A stretch of DNA of 64,000 nucleotides from Xenopus tropicalis (lineage: Eukaryota > Chordata > Amphibia > Anura > Pipidae): NCBI RefSeq assembly GCF_000004195.4, contig NC_030684.2, positions 66,461,892 to 66,525,891 on the forward strand, read 5' to 3'. Of this stretch, positions 1 to 11,000 are shown in pieces (within the stretch, counting starts at the first letter, position 1; every line of letters starts with the position of its first letter). The notes below the pieces were generated by a model, which was not told the DNA's origin, did not search any database, and was given only the letters and a program-made list of their open reading frames with translations. The translations under genes were made by a program, and so were the position numbers.

Positions 1-63
1 CAACTGTTACATCTTTTGCATTATGTACACACCAGCTTTGAACACTGTTGGGATATAATTTTG

Positions 64-281
64 AACAAACATATAGCAACGGCACTCAAGAGCTTCATAC
101 GGGACTTTGCCCTTAAAATTCTTTATTGCAGAAAATGCAACGTTTCGAGGCAAAGACCGCCCCTTTGTCATGCTTGACAAAGTGGCGGTCTTTGCCTCGA
201 AACGTTGCATTTTCTGCAATAAAGAATTTTAAGGGCAAAGTCCAGTATGAAGCTCTTGAGTGCCGTTGCTATATGTTTGTT
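64..281. mobile_element. 218-bp near-perfect palindrome, Penelope-like end in inverted pair
   Basis: Bases 64-171 are almost the reverse complement of 174-281, centred at about 172 with virtually no loop. Each arm carries CGAAACGTTG followed by CAATAAAG, the same layout as the element ends at 17849 and 19670 and at 21757. I read it as two head-to-head copies of a Penelope-like or related retroelement end. The arms differ at a few bases, so the palindrome is not brand new. Confidence 0.6.
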
Positions 282-554
282 TGGAGTTTGTGGAGAAGGT
301 GCCGATCCCTCTGAGCATTGTGCACCGAGTGGTGAGTAACTATTGGAGAGCTGAGGGTGTGCGGGTGAAGGTTTAAATTGTACTCGGGATATAATTTTGA
401 CCCATTCTTTAAGATTTACATGGGGTTTTTTTTAGGTTCATTAGGTTAGGTTTTAGGTTAATTGGATGACACAACTGGATTGAAATCAGGACCACTGTAG
501 GACATTCACCTTTGTGTTCCTGAGCCACTCAATGTTACTTGAGCTGGCTATACA

Positions 555-830
555 TGTAAAGAGATCTGCTCGTTTGGCAAGGTCACCACAGAATTTGATC
601 TTTAACAAATATGCCCACTTTTAGGTAGGCAAAAATGGGCAAACAATCAAATAACAATGTCATACCAGCAGGTCATCGGGGTGCACATCAATAAGTTGAT
701 GCTTTCCTTGGCTGACAGGATGTTTAAATCTGCCTTATCTACATCTAGTTAATTTTTGGGGAGGCCCCCATACGTGGGCCAATAAGCTGCCGACACTGGT
801 ATGAACCCATGTATGACCACCTTTAGGCCT
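555..830. repeat. frog repeat with CCCCATACACGGG-type end (degraded)
   Basis: Bases 765-800 (CCCCCATACGTGGGCCAAT, AAGCTGCCGAC) match the end of the copy at about 54965. The upstream CGTTTGGC and GCCCAC blocks match its interior. The copy is diverged and in the opposite orientation. No gene is seen in 282-982. Confidence 0.5.
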
Positions 831-982
831 TGTTCTTTCTGAAAATGTTGTATGCTGAAAGATGGACCTGATAATAGAAATACATTGTTTGTTCCAAATT
901 TTAACAAGACACCATAATGTAATGCCATTATGTATTACTATATAGGGAATGCATTACTAAATAGGGAATATATGTTAAATGT

Positions 983-1126
983 TTCCACTTCCGTAGTAAC
1001 GTGACAAAAAGTCATGTGAATTTTTGGATTCAGTTCGGCTAGGACCATGGATTTGGCTGAATCCGAATCCTGACAAAAAGAGGCCAAATCATGGCCGAAT
1101 ACCAAACCAAATCCTGGATTCGGTGC
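983..1126. mobile_element. partial hAT-type MITE (GGATTCGGTGC end)
   Basis: GTGACAAAAAGTCATGTGA, GGATTTGGCTGAATCC and the end GGATTCGGTGC match the right half of the full copy at 27260-27561. The left half is missing here, so the copy is truncated. Confidence 0.6.
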
Positions 1127-1130
1127 TTAA

Positions 1131-1240
1131 AGATATTAGAAGTCACAAAGAAGTTCCATGACCAAATAAAAGCACAACTCCACAATCTGAGTGCTTTTAT
1201 TTGGTCAGGGAACTCTGAGGTGACTTCTAATATCCTAATA
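1131..1240. repeat. hairpin MITE (GATATTAGAAGTCAC family)
   Basis: GATATTAGAAGTCAC at the left pairs with GTGACTTCTAATATC at the right, and AGTGCTTTTATTTGGTCA pairs with the left arm. Related diverged copies lie at about 8970-9100 and 40476-40550, with a fragment near 1425-1460. It is non-coding. Confidence 0.6.
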
Positions 1241-2617
1241 TTTTAGGTAGTAAACCATTTTTTATAAAACGCAAGTTTTAGCAAGGCATGTGACAAATTA
1301 CATCACCAATTATAACTGATTACATCACTAAGCTTCAGTTATAAAGATTTAATTTACAGGATATTGAGATATTATTATTATATTTTACTAAATAGTGAGA
1401 AAAGTACCCACTACTGTAAATATAAGGATATTGTAAGTCACTTCTAATACCTTCATATTTTACCACAGGGGTTACTTTATTTATTATAATACACATATGA
1501 GAGAAATTTCATCACTAAGCACCGTTTAAAAGGAGTATTTTAAGGTTAATAGGTAATAATATCAGCAGTTACGAGGCTACATGCAACATACAGCAGGTTA
1601 TTATAGATAATAATTTACAGTAATTTACAGTATTGCTACTTAATAATTCGAGTAGCAATAAATGTATTATTTATCATGAAGCAGAAGCAGCAGCAGCTAT
1701 CAGATCAGCTAATCAGTTATTATTTTACGGCATGTTATAACTGGTAACCTTGTGATGCACACTAAAAGATAATTATTTACTAACTGAAATCATCCAGTAA
1801 CAGGTTTTAATCTGATATATTCCCTTACTGACAACCCTGTATGGGACTAGAAACAAAGATGGATTATGCAGTTGTGTGTTCTTAAGTGCACATCAGTCAT
1901 TTAAAAAAACATAAATTGTTGTTATTTTATATAGTAGCCTATATAGTAATACTTTTCTTTAATTTAAACCAATTATATCACAAAGTCAGAATAGTGATAC
2001 TTATCACACTTAGCTGAAATGCCACTTTCAGCAAAAACCCTTGTATATGCTTACCTAAATATATAATAAAATATATCAGCCCATGTGGAATTTTACTCCT
2101 GTGGTCTTGATTTAACTTGAAAGGCAGTGAAGACAGCCTATTGCTTATCTAAACATGGCAAGTCCTACATAGCACTGTCTTCATTGTCACTTTGCATTAG
2201 CACTCATGGTTGGATTCAGTGGCATTTCTTAGCTTTCTTAGGCCAAGTGACAGCTCTTAGACCTTTCATGCAAACATTTCTTCCTTTGTACATCATGACA
2301 TCCTATTTACCCTTTGGGCATTATTTTAGTTTTCATGAAAGGACCATGATAACAATGATGGCAGTTGCTTTAATCAGAATCCTGGTGTGGAAGACCCAAA
2401 GTGATTGTACTGCAGAAACGCTGATTTTAATGCATGTATTCTGTTTGCCCATATTTAAAAATAGCCTGAGGAGTTATAATTGGCAGGAGTAACAGTACTT
2501 TTTATACTGAGTTACAGAGAGATTTCTTTTATTGCATATATGTTTTTCATTAATGAAAAAGTGACAGTTCCATATACTTTATGATATAAAAGATCAGCAT
2601 TGCATGAATATAAATTA
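1241..2617. other. no recognisable gene
   Basis: AT-rich sequence with scattered short open frames. The longest (2127-2492, 121 codons) has no recognisable motif and no splice context. Nothing else is supported here. Confidence 0.5.
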
Positions 2618-2787
2618 CAGGTAGGGAATCTGTTATCCGGAAATTCATTATCCAGAAAGCTTCACATCATGGAAAGCCCATCTGCTATAGACTCCATTTT
2701 AAGTAAATAATTCTAAATAATAAAAATTATTTCTTTTTCTCTGTAATAATAAAACAGTAGCTTGTACTAAGCTGCATGAATCCAACA
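2618..2787. mobile_element. CAGGTATGGGA-type MITE, truncated copy
   Basis: It starts CAGGTAGGGAATCTGTTATCC and contains the family interior (TTATCCAGAAAGC, CCCATCTGCTATAGACTCC, TTTTTCTCTGTAATAATAAA). The right end is lost where CR1 sequence begins near 2788. Confidence 0.75.
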
Positions 2788-2925
2788 ACTATAAGTTCCA
2801 TGCAGAGTGATTTGATAAAATTGGAAAACTGGGCAGCAAACTAGAAAATGAGGTTCAATGTGTAAAAGAGCAAAGTTATGCACTTTGGTAGAAATTATAT
2901 AAATGTGAGTTATACACTAAGGGCT
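2788..2925 (+). mobile_element. CR1 LINE fragment
   Basis: The strand reads TAAAATTGGAAAACTGGGCA, AAAATGAGGTTCAATGTG and AAAGTTATGCACTTTGGTAG. This is the same reverse-transcriptase segment found antisense at about 14985-15060, here in sense orientation and with a short internal deletion. It is non-functional. Confidence 0.7.
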
Positions 2926-2962
2926 CTGGCACACGGGGAGATTAGTCGCCCTGCATTAAAAT
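2926..2962. repeat. fragment of a TTAGTCGCC-type frog repeat
   Basis: GGCTCTGGCACACGGGGAGA and TTAGTCGCC form a repeat end also seen, altered, at 15570-15600 and inside 38590-38760. Confidence 0.5.
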
Positions 2963-3361
2963 TCCCTCTGCCTTATAAAATTGTCATGAACCGCTCTACA
3001 CATCCACTATTCCCAGAACACATTATGTGTCATATGGGAAATGTATGAAGATAAAAGAGAACAAATGCATTATTTGTTAAGAAAATACATTTATTTTCTG
3101 GGCAACAAAAAAATAGAAATGTAGCACTAATTATGTAGCTCCAAAGTAGAAAGTTATTCTCAGATCTGTACATTGTGACAAAGCATTCCAAAAATTGCAC
3201 AGAAACTAAAGTGTCTGTAAACATTCTTTCGCCATGTCATATAGTTATTGTTCTTTATAAAATAATTAAATGTAATTGGAGAAAAATACAAGACCATCCA
3301 ATGCAAACTGGTATTGATATAGAAGCGATGGTATGGGAGTTTGTGCTTATGAGGAGATATA

Positions 3362-4044
3362 GGAGCCGATTCACTAGTGCGATAACGCTTATCGCATGCT
3401 TTTTTGCGTTAAAAAGCACACAATAAATAAGTACCGATTCATCAGAGTCATTTCGCATGCGTTAAAACGCATATCACATGCGCAAACAAATCGCATGCGT
3501 TATTTACCTCGCATTGCGTTAATTCTTGCATAGATATAATACTAACACATGATTCACAAACACCTAAAAAGCGTTGAATGCGCTAAATATTGCATTAGTC
3601 TGTGCGAAAATTAACACCTACTTGGGGTAGGCGGTACTTAAAGAAAATTGTGGTTCGTGAGCTTTTGGCAACACAACATGGACTTTGCAGTGGGCTTTTT
3701 CACGTATGTGTTGGCCCTAGAGTGATGCATCCTCCAGTTTTCAGGGAAATGGTATTTTTCAGAAAAATAGTTTTCCGAAAGTAATGGTTATGTGCGTTAA
3801 ATCGTGCGCTAATATCGCACGCGGCAAATATATCGCGCGCAGCAGGAAATAACGCATGCGGCGGAAAATAATGCAAGAAAAACGCTCTTCGCGAGTTAAA
3901 TAATGCAAAGAACATTGCGTCTCAATTATGATGCCTGTCCTTTTAGCAAATCGTGCGGTAAGTCGCAAAAAATAAGAAGCGATAAAATTTTTAACGCATG
4001 CTATAAATAGCGCTCGTTTTACTGCACTTTAGTGAATCGGCCCC
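3362..4044. mobile_element. foldback MITE with GGnCCGATTCACTA ends
   Basis: The terminal inverted repeats read GGAGCCGATTCACTAGTGC at the left and GCACTTTAGTGAATCGGCCCC at the right. The interior is rich in CG-containing GCATGCGTTA and TCGCATGCG palindromes. Short open frames inside it are incidental. It belongs with 37798-38159 and 42296-42969. Confidence 0.75.
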
Positions 4045-4505
4045 ATAGTCTCTAAGCAGTATCCGTATCACTGCAGAGTGCTAGAATGGATACAAAGTTG
4101 TTCAGTCGACAAATGTACTTGTGTCCATACATGTTTCTTGCAATTTGTGATGAACACTAGTTCAGCCTGCTATGATGAATTATGCACAAATGTATAATAG
4201 CAGTTTGCATGAAACATTGTGACTGACTGGTACCAAGTGAATCAGAACCTAATTCTTTTATTGATACTTGCATGTATTGGAGTCCTGGAAGTGATGCCGT
4301 CCTCCAGAAACTGCATACCACATCCCAAGAAAAAAAAGCATGCTTCTAATTTGCACCTATATAGCTGCATTACTCTCAAGTTGCAGTGAATTCTACTTAG
4401 CTGGCACACACAGTTACTGTGGAATTATGCATTGTGGGTTAAAAAAGTATTTTCTTACTGTTGCACTTAGTGCCTTTTATTACCTATGGGGGTAAACTAG
4501 GGCCC

Positions 4506-4672
4506 ATTTACAAATGTAAATTCAAAGTGCTAAGTTTGCATAGGAGCAGTAGCCCATAGCAACCAGTAAGATGTGTGCATTTAAACAGGTGAGCAATAAA
4601 TTGTATTTGCTGATTGGATGCTACGGGTTACTGATCCCGAGCAAACTTACCTTTTACTACATAGCCCCATAA
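4506..4672. repeat. short inverted repeat around CCCATAGCAACCA
   Basis: GCAGTAGCCCATAGCAACCA at the left mirrors TGATTGGATGCTACGGGTTAC at the right, with shared ends near CCCCAT. It resembles a common non-coding frog repeat. Confidence 0.4.
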
Positions 4673-4954
4673 ATGCAATGAGCACAGCTCTTAGGCAAAC
4701 TTGGTAGAGTGGCAATTGATTTGCTCTTTATTTATTTATTTATTTGTTTATCTGTATCTGCTCCTATTTTACCATAAACATTAGGTTTAAATTAGAGGTC
4801 CAAGACACAGTTATAAGAATCATACACTTTTTGTGTGTAGTACTCCCCCAGATGTCAAATACATGCCCAAACACACATATACAGTATCATTGTAGTTGAG
4901 CATTTATTATAGAAATATTCAAATATTACACATATACACTTTTCCCTACTGCAG

Positions 4955-5077
4955 ATGACATCATAAAACTTCAAAATGAAGAAACTCAGCCTACCTCAAA
5001 CCAACCAGGGCAGCTGGGGAGAAATAGAACTTTTCATAAACAGAGATTTTTCAGAGGAGTGCAAACCAATAAGCAAG
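4955..5077 (+). CDS. fyttd1: fyttd1-like exon (UAP56-binding motif)
   Basis: The acceptor follows CTACTGCAG and the donor is GTACGT. The first two bases complete a split Asp codon, giving DDIIKL, the core of the UAP56-binding motif shared by UIF, ALYREF and related export adaptors. The rest of the exon is Gln-, Asn- and Arg-rich (about 41 residues) and ends one base into a codon. Only this frame is open. Confidence 0.85.
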
Positions 5078-8000
5078 GTACGTGTCTACATTTAGTGAAT
5101 TGTGTTTTGAATTTGATTATTTTTCACATAATGGTTTATTAGTTCTTTACTAAACACCAAATGCTTGATTACTGAAACTTGAAGAATGTAATTTTTTTCC
5201 ACATGGTGGGTACACAAAAAAGGCTGGAATAACAGTTGGATTTGCCAAAACAATACAAGCATGATAGCACTTGTTGTATTCTTTATGAAAACTAGTGTAA
5301 TGGGAATTTAAGAACAGATAAAAAGCCATTGGGCAATAAGTACAAAAACACCTATATGTTCAGACCAGCAGGATCCTGGGGAAAAAATGGAGACCAATAG
5401 GCAGGGCTGGCCCTGTTCAAAATAGTGCAGTGGACACACATCAACAATCTAAATGTACAAAGTAGAGTCATCCCTTTATTAAGAGCCTGATTGATAGCTT
5501 TCTACAATACCTTAAAGGAGAATGCAAGTCAAAATTTAAAAAGCATACTGCCCAATAGTCCTCCTATTGTTTAGTAAAAACTCCACCTTTTTGGCTCACC
5601 TAATCAAATATTTACTCAGTCACATACATTTTCTAGAACAGGCAGCCATCTCTAAAAATGTATTCTCCCTTCCTTTCCCTCCTTGCTTCATACTGCACAT
5701 GTATTTAATTCCCCCCTTCCCCTCTGGCCGATCTGCTTCTGATTGGCTGGTGGGCATGTGTAGCTCAGAACAGCAGACAGGATCAAGTTACACACATGCT
5801 CAGAGAATAGGAAAGCTGCCGCTGGCAGCTACAGGGAGGACAGAGAGATTTCAGTGATGTAACTATAGTCTTCACACTGCTGTAGGCTGCCAGCACCATA
5901 TCTCAGAGAAGCAAGCAGGGATCTGGGAATTTAGATATGCAGTAAGTACTTAAAAAGAATGCCTTTAGACTTACTTTTAATTTATATTAACCTTTTGTTG
6001 TCCTTTAAAAATCTCATAAAATGAAAGGACAAGGAAATATGTTCATCACGCCCTGTAAATTAAATCTTTAACTCTCTTTCCCCAAGGCCCGCGTGGCTGT
6101 TTAGACTAAAATATTGCACTGGTCTAGGGGGTCTTTCTAACTAAGCGTAGGCGCTTTTCCACCTAGACTTGTGTAAATAGTACAGTAAAATTGGAAGATT
6201 TTAAGATAATTTGATACAGTTGCTGGATTGCCTCAGGTATGCATTGGATAGGTTGCACCAGAGTTTTGAGCATCAGATATCTGAGATTTGTTTTTGCATC
6301 AAGACTAAAAATGAACCCAAGTGTATGGAAATGTATTAGCAATGGCAAAAACCCTTATATGTATATACTTTCTCTCTCCAACAGGACTTAGAAATAAACG
6401 GTACTTGAAACAGCAGGGCTATTCAGGTGTTAAAGTTCAAAATAATGGTGTTGGTCCTATAACTAGAAGGCAAGCTGCATCACTGAAAGGAGTGAGTCCC
6501 CTGAACCGTCAGAATTCAAATAAACAGGTATAAGATCTAACTTTGCTCTCATTGTATGCATGTGTGTCTATAAAAAAAACTTCAGTCATGGGAAGCTCTA
6601 CAGTTCTGTCATGTAAGGTTGCTGAATGGGTGTCCATACAGGACATGTATCTTTTTTAACTAAAAAAGAACAGGGTGGCTTACAAATGCAATAGACATTT
6701 ACAATGAAGCTAGTTACTGATGCTATGGCACTACCCCACGGTGCATATACTGACAGTTCTCAGAGTTTGCAGGTAGAGGCTAAACATGGTCTGTGGTTCC
6801 TCCTTAGGTGTTTTAGGTTTATAAAAATGTTTTGCAGTTGTGCTGAAATATCATGTGCCTGTTACCTGCACTTAGGACTCCAAGGAATAGACTGCTGCAT
6901 CTTTGTTTACAGCCTAAAGAAGGCAAAGAGAGGGAGGAAAGGGTAATAGATAGTTTAGAAAATGTATATATGTTTCTACTGGTGCAGGTTGTCTTGCCAA
7001 GGTCATGATATCTCAGCTGTTTAGCTTGCCTAATTGAAGAACTGGCCAATTGGCTTCTTCTAAAGAGCCAGCAAGAGATAATAATATTGGAGGTCTTGTA
7101 AAGGGACAAAAAAGTAGCTGATAAATGTTTTTCTTAAAAATATTTTTTTTACAGAAAACACCAAACGGCAAAGGGCCTAAAACTCTGAGAAATCGTCAAG
7201 AACGCCAGAAAGGTTATAGACCATCCTCTACACCTGTTCAAGGTTTACAGAGGTAACAACCAGAATATTTTGAAAGGGCCACTGATCAAGTTTTCTGCAT
7301 ATTTTTACCTGTTCTGGGTGAACAGATGAGGACTGCATAGCGCTATTTCTGTGAGCTTTAAAGCAAATATTTTTGGGGCTGCCTCATTTATCAATGGAGA
7401 GGACAATGCTATAGGGTAGAAAATAAAGCCTTCATGAAGGTTAAAGGGCTGAACATTTAATTTCTTCACTATTACATTATTGGAAGTATTATTATCCACT
7501 TTGGAGAAGCAAAGTTGATTTATCAAGCTCAGAATATTGGGAAGGGTACAGCATTTCAGCAGCAGCTGGAGAGTGATGAATTGGCTATAGCCACCAACAA
7601 CCACTGAAAGAGCATAACATATGAGGGTTCAATCCTTTACTAATTGCATATATGAAATATACATAAGACACAGAAGAGTGCATAATGATTTCACAGCAGT
7701 AATTCTGTCCAGGCTATAATCTTGTACCAGGGGTATTTAGAGACATTACAACATATATCTGCTACACCATATATCTTTTCCATCCCCAAAATTCTCCAAA
7801 TACTGAAGTCTGAAGTCAACATGAAAGTAAGGGGAACTGGTGATCAGGAGCATTGGCATTTTTTTCCAGTATTAATGATACTATCCATCTGTCAGGATGC
7901 ATACAGTAGAGGACCTGCACCTTTATGACCTACTGTGAAATTTAAAAGTCTGTGTTTTGAATCAATTTGCCTGGGGTTCCTTAACATGATGGTGATGCAG

Positions 8001-11000
8001 CCAAATATCTGCAAAAGCCTTTCTGATTTCAGCAGGCCTGTTCGTTGCTGTAATTTAAGAACATTTTTCAGGGGTATTTTGCCTCTGTGACAATTCTTTA
8101 CTTACGTCCTACACTATTAAATGGAGGTAAATGACACCTACGCCATACATCCCATGTTAAATCAGCATAAAGTATAATAATGTATAATGATTTTGTTATA
8201 GCATGCTCTGGACTTCTGATATCTAGGGGCACATTTACAAAAGCACGAACGCTCGAGCGTTCATGCGAGCGCTCCGAGCGTATTTTCGCTGATTTTTTCG
8301 AGTGTCCGCATGACTTTTTCTTACGGCGCATGACTTTTTCGTATGGCGCACGACTTTTTCATACGCCGCACAACTTTTTCTGACGTTTGCACGAAAAAAT
8401 CGGAAAGGTTTTACCACTGTTTACAATTGTTCGGTACGAAAATTTCGTGACTTTCGGATCGCCAATACGATATTACCGTAACTAATACGATTTTTTCATA
8501 AGCATTTTCGTGATATTTTCGATCTTCCGAAATTTTGGTTTCCAATGCGATTTTTTCCCATTCGTGATTCGGATTCGTGGATTAGTAAATGTACCCCCTA
8601 GTTATGGTAAATATTCACATTCTGGGCAGCTGGTCAGTTTAAATATCTGAAACCTTTCCACGGACACGTTTCCTGGGACACAGTGCAAATCCAAAGGATG
8701 TAACTGCATTTTATATTTTTACAGAAGAATTAATACACAGAACAGACGAACGCAGTTCAGTTTGACAAACAGGAAGCAACAATCAAATGAAGTCAACCAG
8801 ACAAGAGGAGTAAGTTTTAAAGAAGTCTTATACATTAAAAATTAAGATATTGTTGTTATAAAAATCCCTTATAAAATCCATTACTGTCCTTTAACTATTT
8901 AAATATATATATATTTTATAAACCAATATTATGGTCACATAGCAAATATAATGAATAATGTACCCCCAAGTGAAAAATATAAGGACCAAGGAGTCCCATG
9001 ACCATATGAAAACATGAGGCTGAAGGTGCAGTGCTTTTATACAGGTCATGGATCTCTCACATGACTTCAAATATTCTCATATTTTAGTGTATATAGTGTA
9101 TATATTCTAGCAATACACTTTTAACCAGACATGTGGGTCCCCTTAAATTTTTTTGGAAATCCCAACTTTTATGGTGCCTATGAAATGTAGTTGATCTTCT
9201 TTTAAAGGAGAAGGAAAGTTAGGCAGCCCAACTGATTTTAATTGCTTACCTGATAACCCAGGCTGGTGCTCCTGTTAGCAGAAAACTGCGCCAACCTGTG
9301 GCACTATGCAGAAACCATCTTCTTCTTTCTTTCTTTCTTCTGTTGTCCCGCACATAACATTTTGCACCCCCAGTGATTTAACATTTCTTTAACATTTTGT
9401 AGCCCTTTGATTTTCTGAGGCTTAATTTTTTAAACTGCATCAACAGTGGCTGTATCCTTGAATAACAATAGTAAAGGTATATTTTGTTGGTTTCAGCTTA
9501 CAAAACAAATAACCCCAAGAAGATACACAAGAAGGTACTAAAACCCCTGATTTTTCATTATAAGAGTAACATCTGGACTGGAAATCAATACATATCTTAC
9601 TTTCCTGCACAGATGGCAAAGAGAAGAGGGATTTGGATCAACTTTAACAGTTTCTCTTCCAAATCCCAAAGCAAGCCAAATGAAAAAGTAAGTAGAGTAG
9701 TACTCTTTAAAACCACTCCCTGGTTGATAAGATAATTTTGACCCTAACAAGATAGCTGCTGAAATTCCAAACTGGAGAGCTACTAAACAAAAAGTAAAAT
9801 AATTAAAGAACTACAGTACAAATAATAAAAAATGAAGGCCAATTACAAATTGTCTCAGAATACTACCCTCTACAGCAGTGATCTCCAAACAGTGGCTTGT
9901 AAACAACATGTTGCTCACCATCCTCTTTGATGTTGCTCCCAGTGGCCACAAAGTAGGTGCCCTTTTTTACATTTCTGGCTTGGAGGCAAATTTTGGAAAC
10001 ACAGAAACACAGTTTTACTGCAAGCAGGGCCTCCAACAGCTCAGCAGTCCACATGGGGCTACCAAATAGCCAATCACAGCCAGGGTCGGACTGGGACCCC
10101 GCACCCCCCAAGGTCCTCCCGCCGGCCGCGTTCCCCCACACACACACCCCCTCCCAATGTCCTCCCCTGAGCACGCATAAGTGAAACCGGGAAACACGGG
10201 GGCCCACTGGGGTTTTGTCCCGGTGGCCCAGTCTGACCTGATCACAGGTCATGCTTGTGTGGCTCACCAACACATTTTACATCTCTGTGGCTCACGGGTA
10301 AAAAAGATGTACTAAAAGTTAATTCCAACGACCACTTTAATATAAGGGTCTGGGTTTCTATATTTGAAATTGTGGTCATGGTCACCTCCTCTGATGAAGC
10401 ACCCAATGGTGTGAAACGCATTAGAAGGGCGGGGTTTGGGTACCATGAGGCACTGGGAAAATTTATATTCAGGACCTAACAGTGAGTTTTAAAACACTAG
10501 GTTCTCTTTCTCAGTCCATTATCTATTTTGTCATTTCATAAAAAGTGGAATATGACCCTGGTTTCTCTTCATAGATTTTCTGGTCCTGCAAATAAACGAC
10601 ATGATGGGAGATTTAGGAAACAAACAGCGAAGTCCACAGATCCACCTCCAAAGGGAGTCCCATTGAGATTTAATTTCCGAGCAATGGGCAATCACGTGAG
10701 TAGGCATTATGCAATTTATTAAATTTATGCAATTTATTAAAATGGCTGTTTTGTGTGTGCTCAGACTGACATTATTTATAATGTTAATCTACAAATGGTA
10801 CATTAATGATGGTGTAATTGAATGCAATTATATAAGCTGTTTGGCAGAATGCTGTAAAGTAAGGGATTTTTAAAACCAGTCAGCAATAACCAAATAAGGA
10901 AAGAATGAGAGTAATGGAAATATATATAATATAAAATATATATATAATATAATATCTGCATGATACAAAGTCCATATGTTCCTGGCCAACTCCTCTGCTC

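Noticed and set aside
2127..2492. 121-codon open frame on the + strand
   Set aside because: Mixed hydrophobic composition, no motif, no splice or promoter context, AT-rich surroundings.
9484..9735. 83-codon plus-strand frame as a separate gene
   Set aside because: It reads through two fyttd1-like exons and their intron in the wrong frame; spliced phase and homology support the exons instead.
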